From positions 53,798 to 117,797 of the forward strand of contig NZ_JASISO010000025.1 of assembly GCF_030063135.1 (NCBI RefSeq): DNA of 64,000 nucleotides. The letters run 5' to 3'. This stretch comes from Streptomyces sp. G-G2 (GTDB taxonomy: Bacteria > Actinomycetota > Actinomycetes > Streptomycetales > Streptomycetaceae). The notes under the pieces are model-generated. The model was not told the DNA's origin and made no database searches. It saw only the letters and a list, made by a program, of their open reading frames with translations. A program made the translations under genes and the position numbers. Position 1 is the stretch's first letter. Each line of letters begins with the position of its first letter. Shown here one piece after another: positions 26,936 to 35,618 of the stretch.

Positions 26936-27457
26936 GTGGAAGAGATTGACGGCGTATCGCTGGAGAAAGCGACGGCGGTTGACTGGCGGCCGAAGAAGAC
27001 GCGGTTGGCTGCCGGTGCGGTAGCTGTCCTCATGGTGGGTGGCGGCTTGTGGCTGTGGCAGCCGTGGGTGGACCGCACACCGTTCACCGCGTACACGGCC
27101 GCTCTCCAGGAGGCCGAGTACACCGTCCCTGGTTCCTCACCGGGTACCTGCGTACGTATGGCTGCCTCCCAGGAAGATCGCGGCATCTACGACCAGGACG
27201 GAAAGCGACTCGCCGCCGGACGAGACCCGAAGGAAGGCGAAGTGCTGGGACCCGAGTTCGGCGATTTCGCTGGTGACTGCCTGTTCATCTCGCGGATCGC
27301 GAACGTCCCCGGAGGTAAGGGCACGTACGTGACGCAGTGGGGTGGGGGCACCAAGTCCGAGGTCTCCGAAGAGGACATGCGCGAGTCTGCGGAGGCCCAG
27401 AAGGAGCGGTTCAAGACGAGGCGGAAGTCCGACTTCAAGCTTCTTCCGGAGAAGTAG
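26936..27457 (+). CDS. Single-pass membrane protein on the strand opposite to the phage operon (moron)
   Basis: 173 residues from GTG at 26936. A short cytoplasmic N-terminus with VDWRPKKTRL, one helix AAGAVAVLMVGGGLWLW, and an extracytoplasmic domain holding two cysteines (GTCVRMA and GDCLFIS) and an acidic tail. No family recognised. It is inserted between scaffold and portal genes against the phage direction and overlaps the portal 3' end by 23 bases. Such added genes (morons) often alter the lysogen surface. Confidence 0.65.
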   Translation: MEEIDGVSLEKATAVDWRPKKTRLAAGAVAVLMVGGGLWLWQPWVDRTPFTAYTAALQEAEYTVPGSSPGTCVRMAASQEDRGIYDQDGKRLAAGRDPKEGEVLGPEFGDFAGDCLFISRIANVPGGKGTYVTQWGGGTKSEVSEEDMRESAEAQKERFKTRRKSDFKLLPEK

Positions 27458-29207
27458 CGCCTTGCTCCTCACCCGGCTCGGCGGAACGGATCCCTGCCGG
27501 TGCTGTCTCCACTCGCCTCACTGCGATCCGTTGTACCTCTTCACGGGCGTCCTCGATCGGGTAGCCGGCATCCTGCAACATCCGTACGCCGGTCTCCAGA
27601 CTCAGGACATCGGCTCCGACACCGCGCACCACTTCGTCCAGGACGGCACTGCGGTCCGTAGGCGTGTGCGGCCCGAAGGCCAGTCGTACCGGGAGGTTTT
27701 CACCCGCGGGCCAGCCTTCCGCCTGCCCGGCCTGGTGGAGTCGCTGCACCATCTTGAACAGCAGCCCGTACTTGTGCGCGCGGGCGAGGCGCATGGCGTC
27801 GACGAGGGAGTCGAGCGGGCCCAGGGACAGCTGGAGGGCATACCCGCTGGGGACGTCAGAAGGGTTGACGGTGCCGAGGCTCACCGCGGGGAGACGGGCG
27901 TTGACGGCTGCCCTCTCCCGGATTTCCTCCACGCGGGCACGGAGTTCTGCCAGCTGCCCGGAGGTGTCCAGGACGTCCATGCGCCCGCCGTCGGCCAGCT
28001 GGAAGATGGTGCCCGGCTCGACCGTCAGCGGCCTGGGCCTGCCGGTGACGCGGTCCACCTCGGCGCGGGCGCCGGCCAGACCGATGATCGGGGCACCGGT
28101 CGTAGCCGAGGCGCGCGCCGAGTCGGTGTCCGTCTCCGCGAGCTCGTCCAGCACCTGCATGACGGGGGCCAGCGACGACTGCCCGAAGTGCTCCCCGTCG
28201 GCCACGGAGTTGCTGATATGGATGATCGGCAGGAAGTCCAGGCGCAGATCGAGGCGGTGCAGGACCTCCCCGTCCGAACGGGTCCGGAACCGGGCCTTGT
28301 CCATGGGCAGGTCATCGAGGCTCTGGCCGTGGCGCAGGTCATCGAGGGTCCACTCCGCGTCCGTGAGATAGCAGGTCGTGCTGGAGGGCCGGTCCGCCCA
28401 CGGGTAGGTCCGCTCGATATCCCCGCGGTCCGCAAGGAACACGTCGCCGGTCTCCAGCAGCCACCCGCCAGTGCCATCAGCCACCAGGTCCCGGTCTGTT
28501 CGTCCCGCGTCCGGCGTCGTGCTGCGCGTCGCCGCTGTGATCGGGCCCAGCTCGTAGGTGATGCGCCGGATCCGCGCTTTGATCCCGCGCTCGGCGTCCT
28601 CGGGTATCTCCCAGGCCAGATGGACCCGGCGCGGGTAGTCGCCCGGGTCCGCGTCCTCATCCAGCACGGGGAAGTAGAAGCCGGGGTCGAAGGTCCGTAG
28701 CCGCACCCTGCCCTTGGCCGGATCCCAGGCCAGCAGGTAGACCGCATCCCCGAGCAGGACGGCCTTTCGCTCGGCGGCCTGCATCCGCAGCGGCAGCAGT
28801 TCCTTCTCCGCCCAGCCCCGCAACAGCAGCTGCACGGCGGCAGCCGTCTGCGCTTGCGGGTCGTGATCTTCTGCCCCGGCATGCTCGGCGCCCGCCACAA
28901 CGATCTGCTGCGACTTGCCCAGCAGGTGCGCGAGCGCGGTGTCCACGAACACGGCGGCGTCCCCGAACTCGCGCCGCTCGGCGCCCGCGTCGTTGCCGGT
29001 GAGGACAGCCAGCTCCCCGGCCTGGTTCCCGTCGTACGCGGCGAGGATCTTGTACGCAGCCAGCCGGCGAAGATCATCACGAGGAACCCACGTCGCCTGC
29101 ACCTGCGGTGCGAGAGACCAATGAGGCTGCCCGCCGTTGGCGGCCGTCATCATCGGCTTGTAGTTCAGCCACGACCAGGCGTCGGACACGAAAGTGCGCA
29201 GGCCCAC
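27435..29207 (-). CDS. Phage portal protein
   Basis: 590 residues from GTG behind AGGGTGA. Opening MGLRTFVSDAWSWLNY, then a long alpha/beta region with LAGDAVYLLAWD-type strands (AVLLGDAVYLLAWDPAKGRV), RVRLRTFDPGFYFPVLDEDA and a crown helix VMQVLDELAETDTDSARASA. The C-terminal part has RLPAVSLGTVNPSDVPSGYALQ, typical of SPP1/HK97-like portals of actinophages. It forms the dodecameric vertex for DNA passage. Located between terminase and scaffold genes as expected. Confidence 0.85.
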   Translation of the reverse strand: MGLRTFVSDAWSWLNYKPMMTAANGGQPHWSLAPQVQATWVPRDDLRRLAAYKILAAYDGNQAGELAVLTGNDAGAERREFGDAAVFVDTALAHLLGKSQQIVVAGAEHAGAEDHDPQAQTAAAVQLLLRGWAEKELLPLRMQAAERKAVLLGDAVYLLAWDPAKGRVRLRTFDPGFYFPVLDEDADPGDYPRRVHLAWEIPEDAERGIKARIRRITYELGPITAATRSTTPDAGRTDRDLVADGTGGWLLETGDVFLADRGDIERTYPWADRPSSTTCYLTDAEWTLDDLRHGQSLDDLPMDKARFRTRSDGEVLHRLDLRLDFLPIIHISNSVADGEHFGQSSLAPVMQVLDELAETDTDSARASATTGAPIIGLAGARAEVDRVTGRPRPLTVEPGTIFQLADGGRMDVLDTSGQLAELRARVEEIRERAAVNARLPAVSLGTVNPSDVPSGYALQLSLGPLDSLVDAMRLARAHKYGLLFKMVQRLHQAGQAEGWPAGENLPVRLAFGPHTPTDRSAVLDEVVRGVGADVLSLETGVRMLQDAGYPIEDAREEVQRIAVRRVETAPAGIRSAEPGEEQGATSPEEA

Positions 29208-29347
29208 GAGAACATCACCCTCGACAGCCCCACGCCGCCTTCAGCCTAGGGGATCGAGAGCGACTGGGACGGAGTGAATGAATCGAGAGGCGGACGGCCG
29301 AACCCCAGCGATACCGTGAGCTGTTGAATCGAACCGGGAGGGGCACT

Positions 29348-30196
29348 GTGCGGAGTGACGTCAAGCCAGAGAAGGTAGTCCTCGCTGTCGCAAAGGCGGC
29401 TGAGGCTTGCTTCACCCGCGGTGACTGGCTGGAGTTCGGCTACGAGACTGGGTTCGCCGACGAGGTTAGAAACCACCCCAGGCTCCTCCGCAGTCTCGAC
29501 TGGAGCGATGACGACTATTCCGGCCATGTCCTCGACATGATGGAAGGCATCCTTCGGCCACCAGGCAGGAAAACCCGGCGAGGGCCATACGCGATCACCG
29601 ACACAGGCATCAGCGCCGACAACTTCGCCGTCGCAGAGAAGATGCTCGACCTTCCGAAGTGGTTGGCCAAGAACGAACCTCGCCTCCACAGCGAGATCTA
29701 CGACGGCCAGGAGCTTGACGCGGGGGTGGACGAACTCCAGGCAGCCGCAAGCAGTCTTGGACTTCAAGATGTTGACGTCCATGCAGCCCGTATCCGGAAG
29801 GGTCTGCGAGACGACCCAGCCCAGGCAATCGGCTCGTCGAAGGAACTCCTGGAGACCGTTCTGAAAGCGGTGCTAGGGCTCCACGGCAACGGCCCGGAGA
29901 CGAAGAAGGACGTTGTCCAGTTGACCAAGGAGGTGGGTGTGCGCCTGGGCTTGGATCCTGGAGGAGTACGAGGGAGCGAGTCGGGAGCGGAACAGCGCAG
30001 GAGGATGCTTGGATCTCTTGCCCAGTTGGTCTTCAACACCGCCGAGCTTCGGAACGCGGGCTACGGCACGGGCCACGGCTTGAGCCGTGGCCCGTCCCTG
30101 GACATTGCGACCGCCCGCTTGGCCGTGTCAGCAGCCGTTGCCGCTGCGACCTTCTACATCGAGGCGTATGCGGCCCACCAGAGATCCCGGCCGTAG
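29348..30196 (+). CDS. Abortive-infection-type protein with Abi_C-like C-terminal domain
   Basis: 282 residues from GTG behind GGGAGG. The N-terminal half (SDVKPEKVVLAVAKAAEACF, then ETGFADEVRNHPRLLRSLDW) is unassigned. The C-terminal half matches the pattern of Abi_C domains: DPAQAIGSSKELLETVLKAV, a basic QLTKEVGVRLGLD section, then LGSLAQLVFNTAELRNAGYGTGHG and ATARLAVSAAVAAATFYIE. The R-N-x-x-G-T-G-H-G motif is the likely active or binding site. It lies on the opposite strand, tail to tail with the terminase gene (the stops abut), and divergent from portal: classic prophage-borne defence cargo. Expected to act against competing phages; mechanism unknown. Confidence 0.75.
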   Translation: MRSDVKPEKVVLAVAKAAEACFTRGDWLEFGYETGFADEVRNHPRLLRSLDWSDDDYSGHVLDMMEGILRPPGRKTRRGPYAITDTGISADNFAVAEKMLDLPKWLAKNEPRLHSEIYDGQELDAGVDELQAAASSLGLQDVDVHAARIRKGLRDDPAQAIGSSKELLETVLKAVLGLHGNGPETKKDVVQLTKEVGVRLGLDPGGVRGSESGAEQRRRMLGSLAQLVFNTAELRNAGYGTGHGLSRGPSLDIATARLAVSAAVAAATFYIEAYAAHQRSRP

Positions 30197-31735
30197 CTAT
30201 CGTCGGCCTGTGAGCCTCCCGTCCTGGTACCCGGATGAAGCGGAGCCGCTGCGCTGCGGGTCAGCGAGTTCGGTCATGGCATGCACGGCGGCGTCCATCC
30301 GGTCCGGGGAGTCCATACCCGCAACCCAGGTCACCATCTGCTGCTCCAGCTGTGGCCACTGCCCGACGTGGTGGACGCGGCCCTGCTCGTACAGCTGGGC
30401 GATGGGCTCGGCCCGCAGCCGCTTGCCGTGCTTCGCCGTGACCGGGAGCACGGCGGGCATCAGCATGTTCTCCGTGCGCTGCTCCCGCTGCAGCTCCTGC
30501 CAGGCCTGAAGCAGAACCTGTTTCGACATGTCACCGCCGTAGTTGGCTTCCACGACGATCGCGTCCGCCCGCAGCTCGATCGCGAGCAGGCACGCCTCTC
30601 GGCCCCAGGCGTCGGCTCCACGGTTCCCGGATCGGTCGTCCAGGAGGTATATGCGTCCCTCGGCGTCGCGGGCCGCCGCGATGATGCCGGTCTCGTCGCC
30701 CACAGCGGACTCGCCGCCTGCCGGGTCGACCGCCACGACGATTCGGCTGAGGTCGATGCCGCGCAGCTGTGCGGCGCTGATCCGGTTGCCAGTGATCCAC
30801 GCCCAGTCCCAGACCCCACCGTCCTGCGGCCGGGGCTGCTGCTGGTAGAGGCTCCACCAGACGCGCTCACCGACCGAGCGGCGGATCTCCGCGAGCGCGG
30901 CTTCGTTGTACCGCTCCGGCCAGAGCGGGCCGCCGACCCGGCGCCCGAGGGCGTCGTCTTCGGACAGGGCGAGCGCGGGCAGGTCGATGACGGTCCAGCG
31001 GCTGCCCTCGTCGGCGAGGACGCGTCCGGCGAGGTCGTCCTCGTCCCAGCGGGTCTGGATGAGGATGACGGAGCCGCCCGGCTCGATACGGGTCAGGAGG
31101 ACGGCCTGCCACCACTCCCACAACCGGCGGCGCATGGTGGGGGAGGAGGCCTCCGCGGCATCCTTGATCGGGTCGTCCACCACCGCCAGGTGGGCGCCCT
31201 TACCGGTCAGGCCACCGCCGACGCCAGCCATGACGGCGCCGCCCTCGGTCCCCAGCAGGTCGAAGCGGTTCGCTGCCGAGGAGCCCGGCCGCAGCGAGAT
31301 GCCGATCTGCGGCCCGTAGGTGAGGATCGCGTCGCGGATCCACCGGCCGTGGTCGTCGGCTAGGTCGGAGGAGTAGGAGGCGATCATCACCCGGTGCTCC
31401 GGGCGCCGCCGCAGGTACCACAGCGGCGCCCACCGGGCGGCCCTTCGGCTCTTGCCGTGCCGGGGCGGCATGGTGAGCAGCAGCTTCGTCGGGACGCCGG
31501 CCGCGACCCGTTCGAAGGCAGCGTCGATCAGCCCCAGGTGCGGGGCCTGCATCTCCCGCCCTTCGGTGAGGACGGAAGCCATCGCCCCCGGGGAGCGATC
31601 CATCGCCATGTTCCGCTCGATACGAGCGAGCTGGGCACGGAGCTGTGGTGTGGAGGCGGCGGCTATCTCACGGCGGCGCGGCGCGGGAAGCGACCGGTAC
31701 AGCTGGAGGACCGCAGCCTCATCAGCCCTGGCCAC
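30197..31735 (-). CDS. Terminase large subunit
   Basis: About 512 residues; start uncertain (GTG at 31735 or TTG at 31762, both inside the small-subunit gene). Walker A LTMPPRHGKSRRAARW, adenine-binding and coupling region, Walker B LAVVDDPIKDAAEA, and the RNase H-like nuclease aspartates in AVDPAGGESAVGDE, IVVEANYGGDMSK and PDRMDAAVHAM. It packages DNA into the procapsid through the portal. Same strand and next to the small subunit and portal genes. Confidence 0.92.
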   Translation of the reverse strand: MARADEAAVLQLYRSLPAPRRREIAAASTPQLRAQLARIERNMAMDRSPGAMASVLTEGREMQAPHLGLIDAAFERVAAGVPTKLLLTMPPRHGKSRRAARWAPLWYLRRRPEHRVMIASYSSDLADDHGRWIRDAILTYGPQIGISLRPGSSAANRFDLLGTEGGAVMAGVGGGLTGKGAHLAVVDDPIKDAAEASSPTMRRRLWEWWQAVLLTRIEPGGSVILIQTRWDEDDLAGRVLADEGSRWTVIDLPALALSEDDALGRRVGGPLWPERYNEAALAEIRRSVGERVWWSLYQQQPRPQDGGVWDWAWITGNRISAAQLRGIDLSRIVVAVDPAGGESAVGDETGIIAAARDAEGRIYLLDDRSGNRGADAWGREACLLAIELRADAIVVEANYGGDMSKQVLLQAWQELQREQRTENMLMPAVLPVTAKHGKRLRAEPIAQLYEQGRVHHVGQWPQLEQQMVTWVAGMDSPDRMDAAVHAMTELADPQRSGSASSGYQDGRLTGRR

Positions 31736-32270
31736 CCTCGCCCGGGTCGCCGGCCAGAGCAATCAGCCGCTGGAGTTCCTCGAGGCCCGTGGTCTCCACT
31801 TGCACTGCGCCGCCGTCAGGGCCGGACACTTCGGTGCGGACCGGCCGGTTGAGGCCCAGGAGGTGGCTGCTGCGCTCGATGATCCGCACGGCGCGGTCGA
31901 CGGCTTGGAGGTCACCGTTGCGGATCGCGGACCGGTAGACGCCGAAGAACAGCCGCTCCAGCCGCTCCACCATCAGCTTGCGCAGCTCGTCCGCGCTGTC
32001 GTCCAGTACGGTGCTGCGCTCGGCCAGTGCCTTGGAGACGTCCTTGCACGCGAGCTCGATCAGCCGGGAATCAGTAGGGGGCTCGTCGCCCCGCTTGTAC
32101 GTGTCGATGCCGTACCCCTGCGGGTAGGCGACGCCATCGCTGTTGATCGACGGATCGGCGGCGAGCTTCCGCCCGATCGTCAGCCAGTCGACACCAGCGA
32201 GCTTCAAATCAATCGCGTCGGCTCGGCGTTGGGTGATTGCAGCACGCACGGCCCGGGTGGGGCGGCCCAT
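31722..32270 (-). CDS. Terminase small subunit-like DNA-binding protein
   Basis: 182 residues from ATG behind AGGAG. GRPTRAVRAAITQRRADAIDLKLAGVDWLTIGRKLAADPS contains a helix-turn-helix, followed by an oligomerisation region VERLERLFFGVYRSAIRNGDLQAVDRAVRIIERSSHLLGL. The R-A-I-x-R-x-x-x-I-x-L-x-x-x-G segment and the late HLLGL are usual in actinophage small terminases. It recognises packaging sites; the pac/cos site is expected nearby. Confidence 0.8.
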   Translation of the reverse strand: MGRPTRAVRAAITQRRADAIDLKLAGVDWLTIGRKLAADPSINSDGVAYPQGYGIDTYKRGDEPPTDSRLIELACKDVSKALAERSTVLDDSADELRKLMVERLERLFFGVYRSAIRNGDLQAVDRAVRIIERSSHLLGLNRPVRTEVSGPDGGAVQVETTGLEELQRLIALAGDPGEGGQG

Positions 32271-32348
32271 GAACACAACTCCTGGGCCCCGCGCCACCCT
32301 CCCATGATCCTGTAGCGAAGTGCGCCGCCCAGCGGTGAGGCGTGGCCC

Positions 32349-32382
32349 GCCCCGCGTCCAGGAGCTTTCGTGGACGCGGGGC
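32349..32382 (-). terminator. Stem-loop between phage genes
   Basis: 12-bp perfect stem (gccccgcgtcca region at 32349-32360 / 32371-32382) with a 10-base loop, just past the stop of the small membrane gene. No T tract. Confidence 0.5.
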
Positions 32383-32396
32383 CGGGCTGGGAGGGG

Positions 32397-32612
32397 TTAG
32401 CCCTGAGCCAGAGTCCACTTAGTGAGGCGGTCCACGATGTCGAGGAGGGACCGGCGCGGTCCGTCCGCGATGAAGGCGAACACGACGAACGAGGGGATGA
32501 GGGCGATCACGACGAACAGGGCCGGGATGATGCGCACGACGATGGTCAGGAAGTCGACGACGGCGCGGAGCGTCTTGGCCTGGGCGAGTACATCAACAAG
32601 GCGGTCGAACAA
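32397..32612 (-). CDS. Small membrane protein of the phage packaging region
   Basis: 71 residues from a TTG behind GAGGAG. Amphipathic N-terminus, one hydrophobic segment VVRIIPALFVVIALIPSFVVFAFIA and a basic C-terminus. Could be a holin-like protein, but only one helix is clear and no lysin gene is near, so the role stays open. Confidence 0.6.
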   Translation of the reverse strand: MFDRLVDVLAQAKTLRAVVDFLTIVVRIIPALFVVIALIPSFVVFAFIADGPRRSLLDIVDRLTKWTLAQG

Positions 32613-32918
32613 GGTGTCTCCTCAGTTGCGAGTCGGGGCGAGCAACCTGGCTTCCCTCCTGAGGGCATACTTCTCCCTCAGTTCGGGGTCTGCCGTCTCC
32701 GGCAGAACGTCCAAGTTCACAACCGCCCCGCTGACCCGAACTGCGTGAGTCAGCGGCGGGTTATCGCCTGCCGCACCTGTTCCACCCCTTCTGACCGTCA
32801 ACGGTCCTGTAGCTGTTACATCGCCAGAGAAACACCTGGCGGCCCGAGGACGCTAGCGGGCCGCCAGGCTGCTACGCAAGAGGTCGTTCAAGCCGTTGGC
32901 TCATCAACGCCCCTTGGG
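32613..32918. other. Spacer with a terminator hairpin
   Basis: No gene. It contains a perfect 12-bp stem cctggcggcccg / cgggccgccagg (32835-32846 / 32857-32868) with a TGTTTCTC run behind it for minus-strand transcripts, likely ending the ParB/methyltransferase unit. The promoter for the terminase operon is probably here. Confidence 0.55.
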
Positions 32919-33446
32919 TCATTGGAAGGTGAGCTGCTCCGGGCCTCCTCCCGGCTCCTCCCGGGGTGGCTTCGCGGGGGCGTCGGGGACATCCCTGCAC
33001 TGTCGGAGCCACCAGCCGAATTGCCAATTGCGGCACGTTCTGTACAGCCGCGCCTGCCGCATCGGGGCAGTGGCGGGAACTGAATGCTCACCCCACCCTG
33101 TAATGGGCCGCGCGTTGCTTAGCTGCACGCCGAGTCCCGGAACGAGCGCATCCCCCTTCCATGACTCGCCGGGCGCATACTCGAAAGCGAGATGTGCATT
33201 GCGGCTCCAGTCCCACGGGATGGGAAGCGCACACAGATACCAGGCGACGGGCGGCGAGTCCGCCGGCAGCAGCAGGGTCTGCCGCTCCAGCCGGCGGTCC
33301 ACCCTTGGCCTGTCGGACTCGCCGAACGTCTTCAGGCAGTGCTGTGTGAGGTCGAGGTGACGTATCCCGGCCAGCCACATGATGCCGTACTTGTCGCGCG
33401 ATTCTATTTTTACGCGAACCCTTTTCGAGTCCGCCCCCGATTCCAT
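32919..33446 (-). CDS. Unknown phage protein, AT-rich 5' end
   Basis: 175 residues from ATG behind GGAGGG. RVRVKIESRDKYGIMWLAGIRHLDL then PPVAWYLCALPIPWDWSRN and a YRTCRNWQFGWWLRQCRDV segment rich in Trp and Cys, ending in a proline-rich tail. No family recognised. It follows the methyltransferase gene by 15 bases and shares its AT-rich junction. Confidence 0.6.
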   Translation of the reverse strand: MESGADSKRVRVKIESRDKYGIMWLAGIRHLDLTQHCLKTFGESDRPRVDRRLERQTLLLPADSPPVAWYLCALPIPWDWSRNAHLAFEYAPGESWKGDALVPGLGVQLSNARPITGWGEHSVPATAPMRQARLYRTCRNWQFGWWLRQCRDVPDAPAKPPREEPGGGPEQLTFQ

Positions 33447-33461
33447 TTACGATCCCTCCAA

Positions 33462-34889
33462 TTAACTATTCCTATCCTCGATCAATTTTATCAGAATTTC
33501 CACGATTTCTTCATGTTTATCATGCCGGAAATCGTTGGGATAAGGCATGTTGAATTCACGCCGAAATGCCTCTTCGTATTCCTCGATGGGGAAGGGGCGA
33601 GGCTTGCGGCAGACGGCCTTGACAGTGGCACGCGTGGCGTCGCTCAGCTCCACTTCCTCGAAGTAACGGGACAGGAGCCCACGCAGCGACTCCGGGGTGT
33701 GATACCGAATCCGCTGCCACTTCCCGCGTACGAAACGCATGTCCACGTTCTCGCTGTCCAGGAACGCCAGGCGGGTGGAGTCACGGCTGATGGAGTGCCC
33801 GGAGTTCTCGTACGCCATCTCGCGCTCCAGGTTCCGCGTGCCGATGCACACCTGCCCGTCGGCTGCGCAGAGCGCGTTCACGGTGAGCAGCACCCAGTGC
33901 TGGTATTCGAGGGAGGTGGTCGCGTTGATCACCGAGTCCAGGACGACGACCTCGTACAACCCGCGCTCTCGAAGCTCCCGTTCAATCCCGCGGATCATGG
34001 ACACGATCCCGCGGACGTCGAGGCTGTATTTGCCCTTGAGCGTCCGGTACGGCTCATAGTCCTGGACCTGGTAGCCCTGTGCGCGCAGGTGCTTCGCGTA
34101 GTCGCCGTGCCCGGCCCCGAAGTCCACGACCCTGTGCGAAGTCGTGAGCCACGGCAGGACCAGCCGCTCCCACACCTCCGACTTGTAGCGGACCTTGTCC
34201 GCCTTCGCCTTCGAGGAGTGCTCGCGGAGCCGGTTCGGCTGGACGATGTGCTGGTTCCAGACCGGGGCTTGATCCTCCAGCCCGGTCCAGTCGTAGACGC
34301 CGTACTCGCCGGTCAGGTCTTCCACGAGCTGGCCGGCGTCGAAGGAGGCGACGGTCCACGCGAGGATGTCGAACCGCTGTGCCTTCGCGACGGCCGCGTA
34401 CTCGGCGTTCAGGACGACACGGCCTTGGTCATCGATGACGACAGACCCCCACGGGCCGTGAGCTGCGGTCATGAAGCCGATGGCCTGCTGGAACGGCAGG
34501 TTGCGTGAGGCGATGACCTCGATGCTCTGCCACGGAATCCAGCACCATTGGCCGATCGGCCCGGCCTCCGCGTAGACGACGCTGCTGTCGGTCTCGACCC
34601 GGTTGTGTAGGAGGTTGAACTTGATCTCGTCCTGGAGACGGACCTTCTGGGGAAGGATCATCGCGGGCACGGTAGTCTGCCCGATCGCCTTCAGGCCCTT
34701 GGTTCTCTGGTGACCGGCGACCAGAGTCCCGTCCGCGTTGAGGATGACGGGCTTCACCACGCCGTGGCGGCGCAGTGATCCCTGGAGGCGCACGAACGAA
34801 CTCTCCGAGAGCCGACGCGGGTTGTAGTCGGCCGGGCGGAGCTTATCCAGTGGGTAGGCGGGATCGAACCGCACGTCGAGAGGGTTCAC
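33462..34889 (-). CDS. ParB-like domain fused to a class I methyltransferase
   Basis: 475 residues from a GTG overlapping the upstream stop by 3 bases. Residues about 15-110 form a ParB/Srx-like N domain: LDKLRPADYNPRRLSESSF, GSLRRHGVVKPVILN, and TLVAGHQRTKGLKAIG, the last equivalent to the ParB GERR box. A linker follows, then a Rossmann methyltransferase: VVDFGAGHGDYAKHLRAQGY (SAM loop I), VVVLDSVINATTSLEYQHW, and RYFEEVELSDATRATVKAV. The C-terminus is charged. ParB-like domains fused to methyltransferases occur in phages and may modify DNA at packaging or replication sites; substrate unknown. The 3' third is more AT-rich than its surroundings. Confidence 0.75.
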   Translation of the reverse strand: MNPLDVRFDPAYPLDKLRPADYNPRRLSESSFVRLQGSLRRHGVVKPVILNADGTLVAGHQRTKGLKAIGQTTVPAMILPQKVRLQDEIKFNLLHNRVETDSSVVYAEAGPIGQWCWIPWQSIEVIASRNLPFQQAIGFMTAAHGPWGSVVIDDQGRVVLNAEYAAVAKAQRFDILAWTVASFDAGQLVEDLTGEYGVYDWTGLEDQAPVWNQHIVQPNRLREHSSKAKADKVRYKSEVWERLVLPWLTTSHRVVDFGAGHGDYAKHLRAQGYQVQDYEPYRTLKGKYSLDVRGIVSMIRGIERELRERGLYEVVVLDSVINATTSLEYQHWVLLTVNALCAADGQVCIGTRNLEREMAYENSGHSISRDSTRLAFLDSENVDMRFVRGKWQRIRYHTPESLRGLLSRYFEEVELSDATRATVKAVCRKPRPFPIEEYEEAFRREFNMPYPNDFRHDKHEEIVEILIKLIEDRNS

Positions 34890-35554
34890 GCGACGCTCTC
34901 CTCGCGGGCGTGGTGCTCCTCGTTGAGGACGTGCCAGCCGAAGCCGAGGTCGGTGTCCTGCTCGTCCACGTACCGCTTGTAGATCGAGTTCAGGAACTCC
35001 ACCTCGTCCTGCGTGATCCGTACGCGGATGGATGACCACTGGAGGTAGCCCCACTGGAGGTAGTCCACCGTCGCGGCGGCCCCCGTGCCGGCGCCGTCGC
35101 TCGGCAGCTCGATAGGCGCGGGCAGCGAGGTGTCATCCAGCAGGTCGTCCAGCTGCTCCTGGTCGTAGCCGGTCCCCTCCAGGTCCGGGAGGTCGGTGAG
35201 GATGTCCGCGAGGAGCGCGGTGTCGTACCCGGCCAGGTCGCTGGTCCGGTTGTCGACGATGACGATCTTCGCGGCCGTGGCCTCGTCCACGTCCAGCCAG
35301 GTGACCGCGATGTGGTCCCAGCCGAGCCTGCGGGCGGCCTTCGCCGTGTGGTTACCCGCGAGGATCTCGTTCGAACGCCCGGTGTGCGTACCGCGGTTGA
35401 CCACGATCGGCTTGTACTGGCCGTGTGTGGCCAGGGACTCCGCGATGGCGTCCAGGTCGCCGGTGCGAGGGTTGCGGTAGTACGGGGCCAGGTCCGCGAG
35501 GGGTACGACCAGGTCGGCCAGCGAAGCAGGAATGCGAGGTGCGTCAGTGGACAC
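34886..35554 (-). CDS. ParB-like nuclease-domain protein
   Basis: 222 residues from GTG at 35554 (an ATG at 35578 is possible). VPLADLAPYYRNPRTGDLDAIAESLATHGQYKPIVVN, then SNEILAGNHTAKAARRLGWD, a ParB/sulfiredoxin-like fold with the N-H-T box, then VTWLDVDEATAAKIVIVDNRTSDLAGYD and an acidic C-terminal region. This type is common just upstream of terminase genes in Streptomyces prophages. It overlaps the fused ParB-methyltransferase gene. Confidence 0.8.
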   Translation of the reverse strand: MSTDAPRIPASLADLVVPLADLAPYYRNPRTGDLDAIAESLATHGQYKPIVVNRGTHTGRSNEILAGNHTAKAARRLGWDHIAVTWLDVDEATAAKIVIVDNRTSDLAGYDTALLADILTDLPDLEGTGYDQEQLDDLLDDTSLPAPIELPSDGAGTGAAATVDYLQWGYLQWSSIRVRITQDEVEFLNSIYKRYVDEQDTDLGFGWHVLNEEHHAREESVA

Positions 35555-35618
35555 GGGGCTCCAGCCCCGCGCCCACATACGACCCTAGGTGATCAAGGGT
35601 GTCGCTTCGTTGGCTGCT

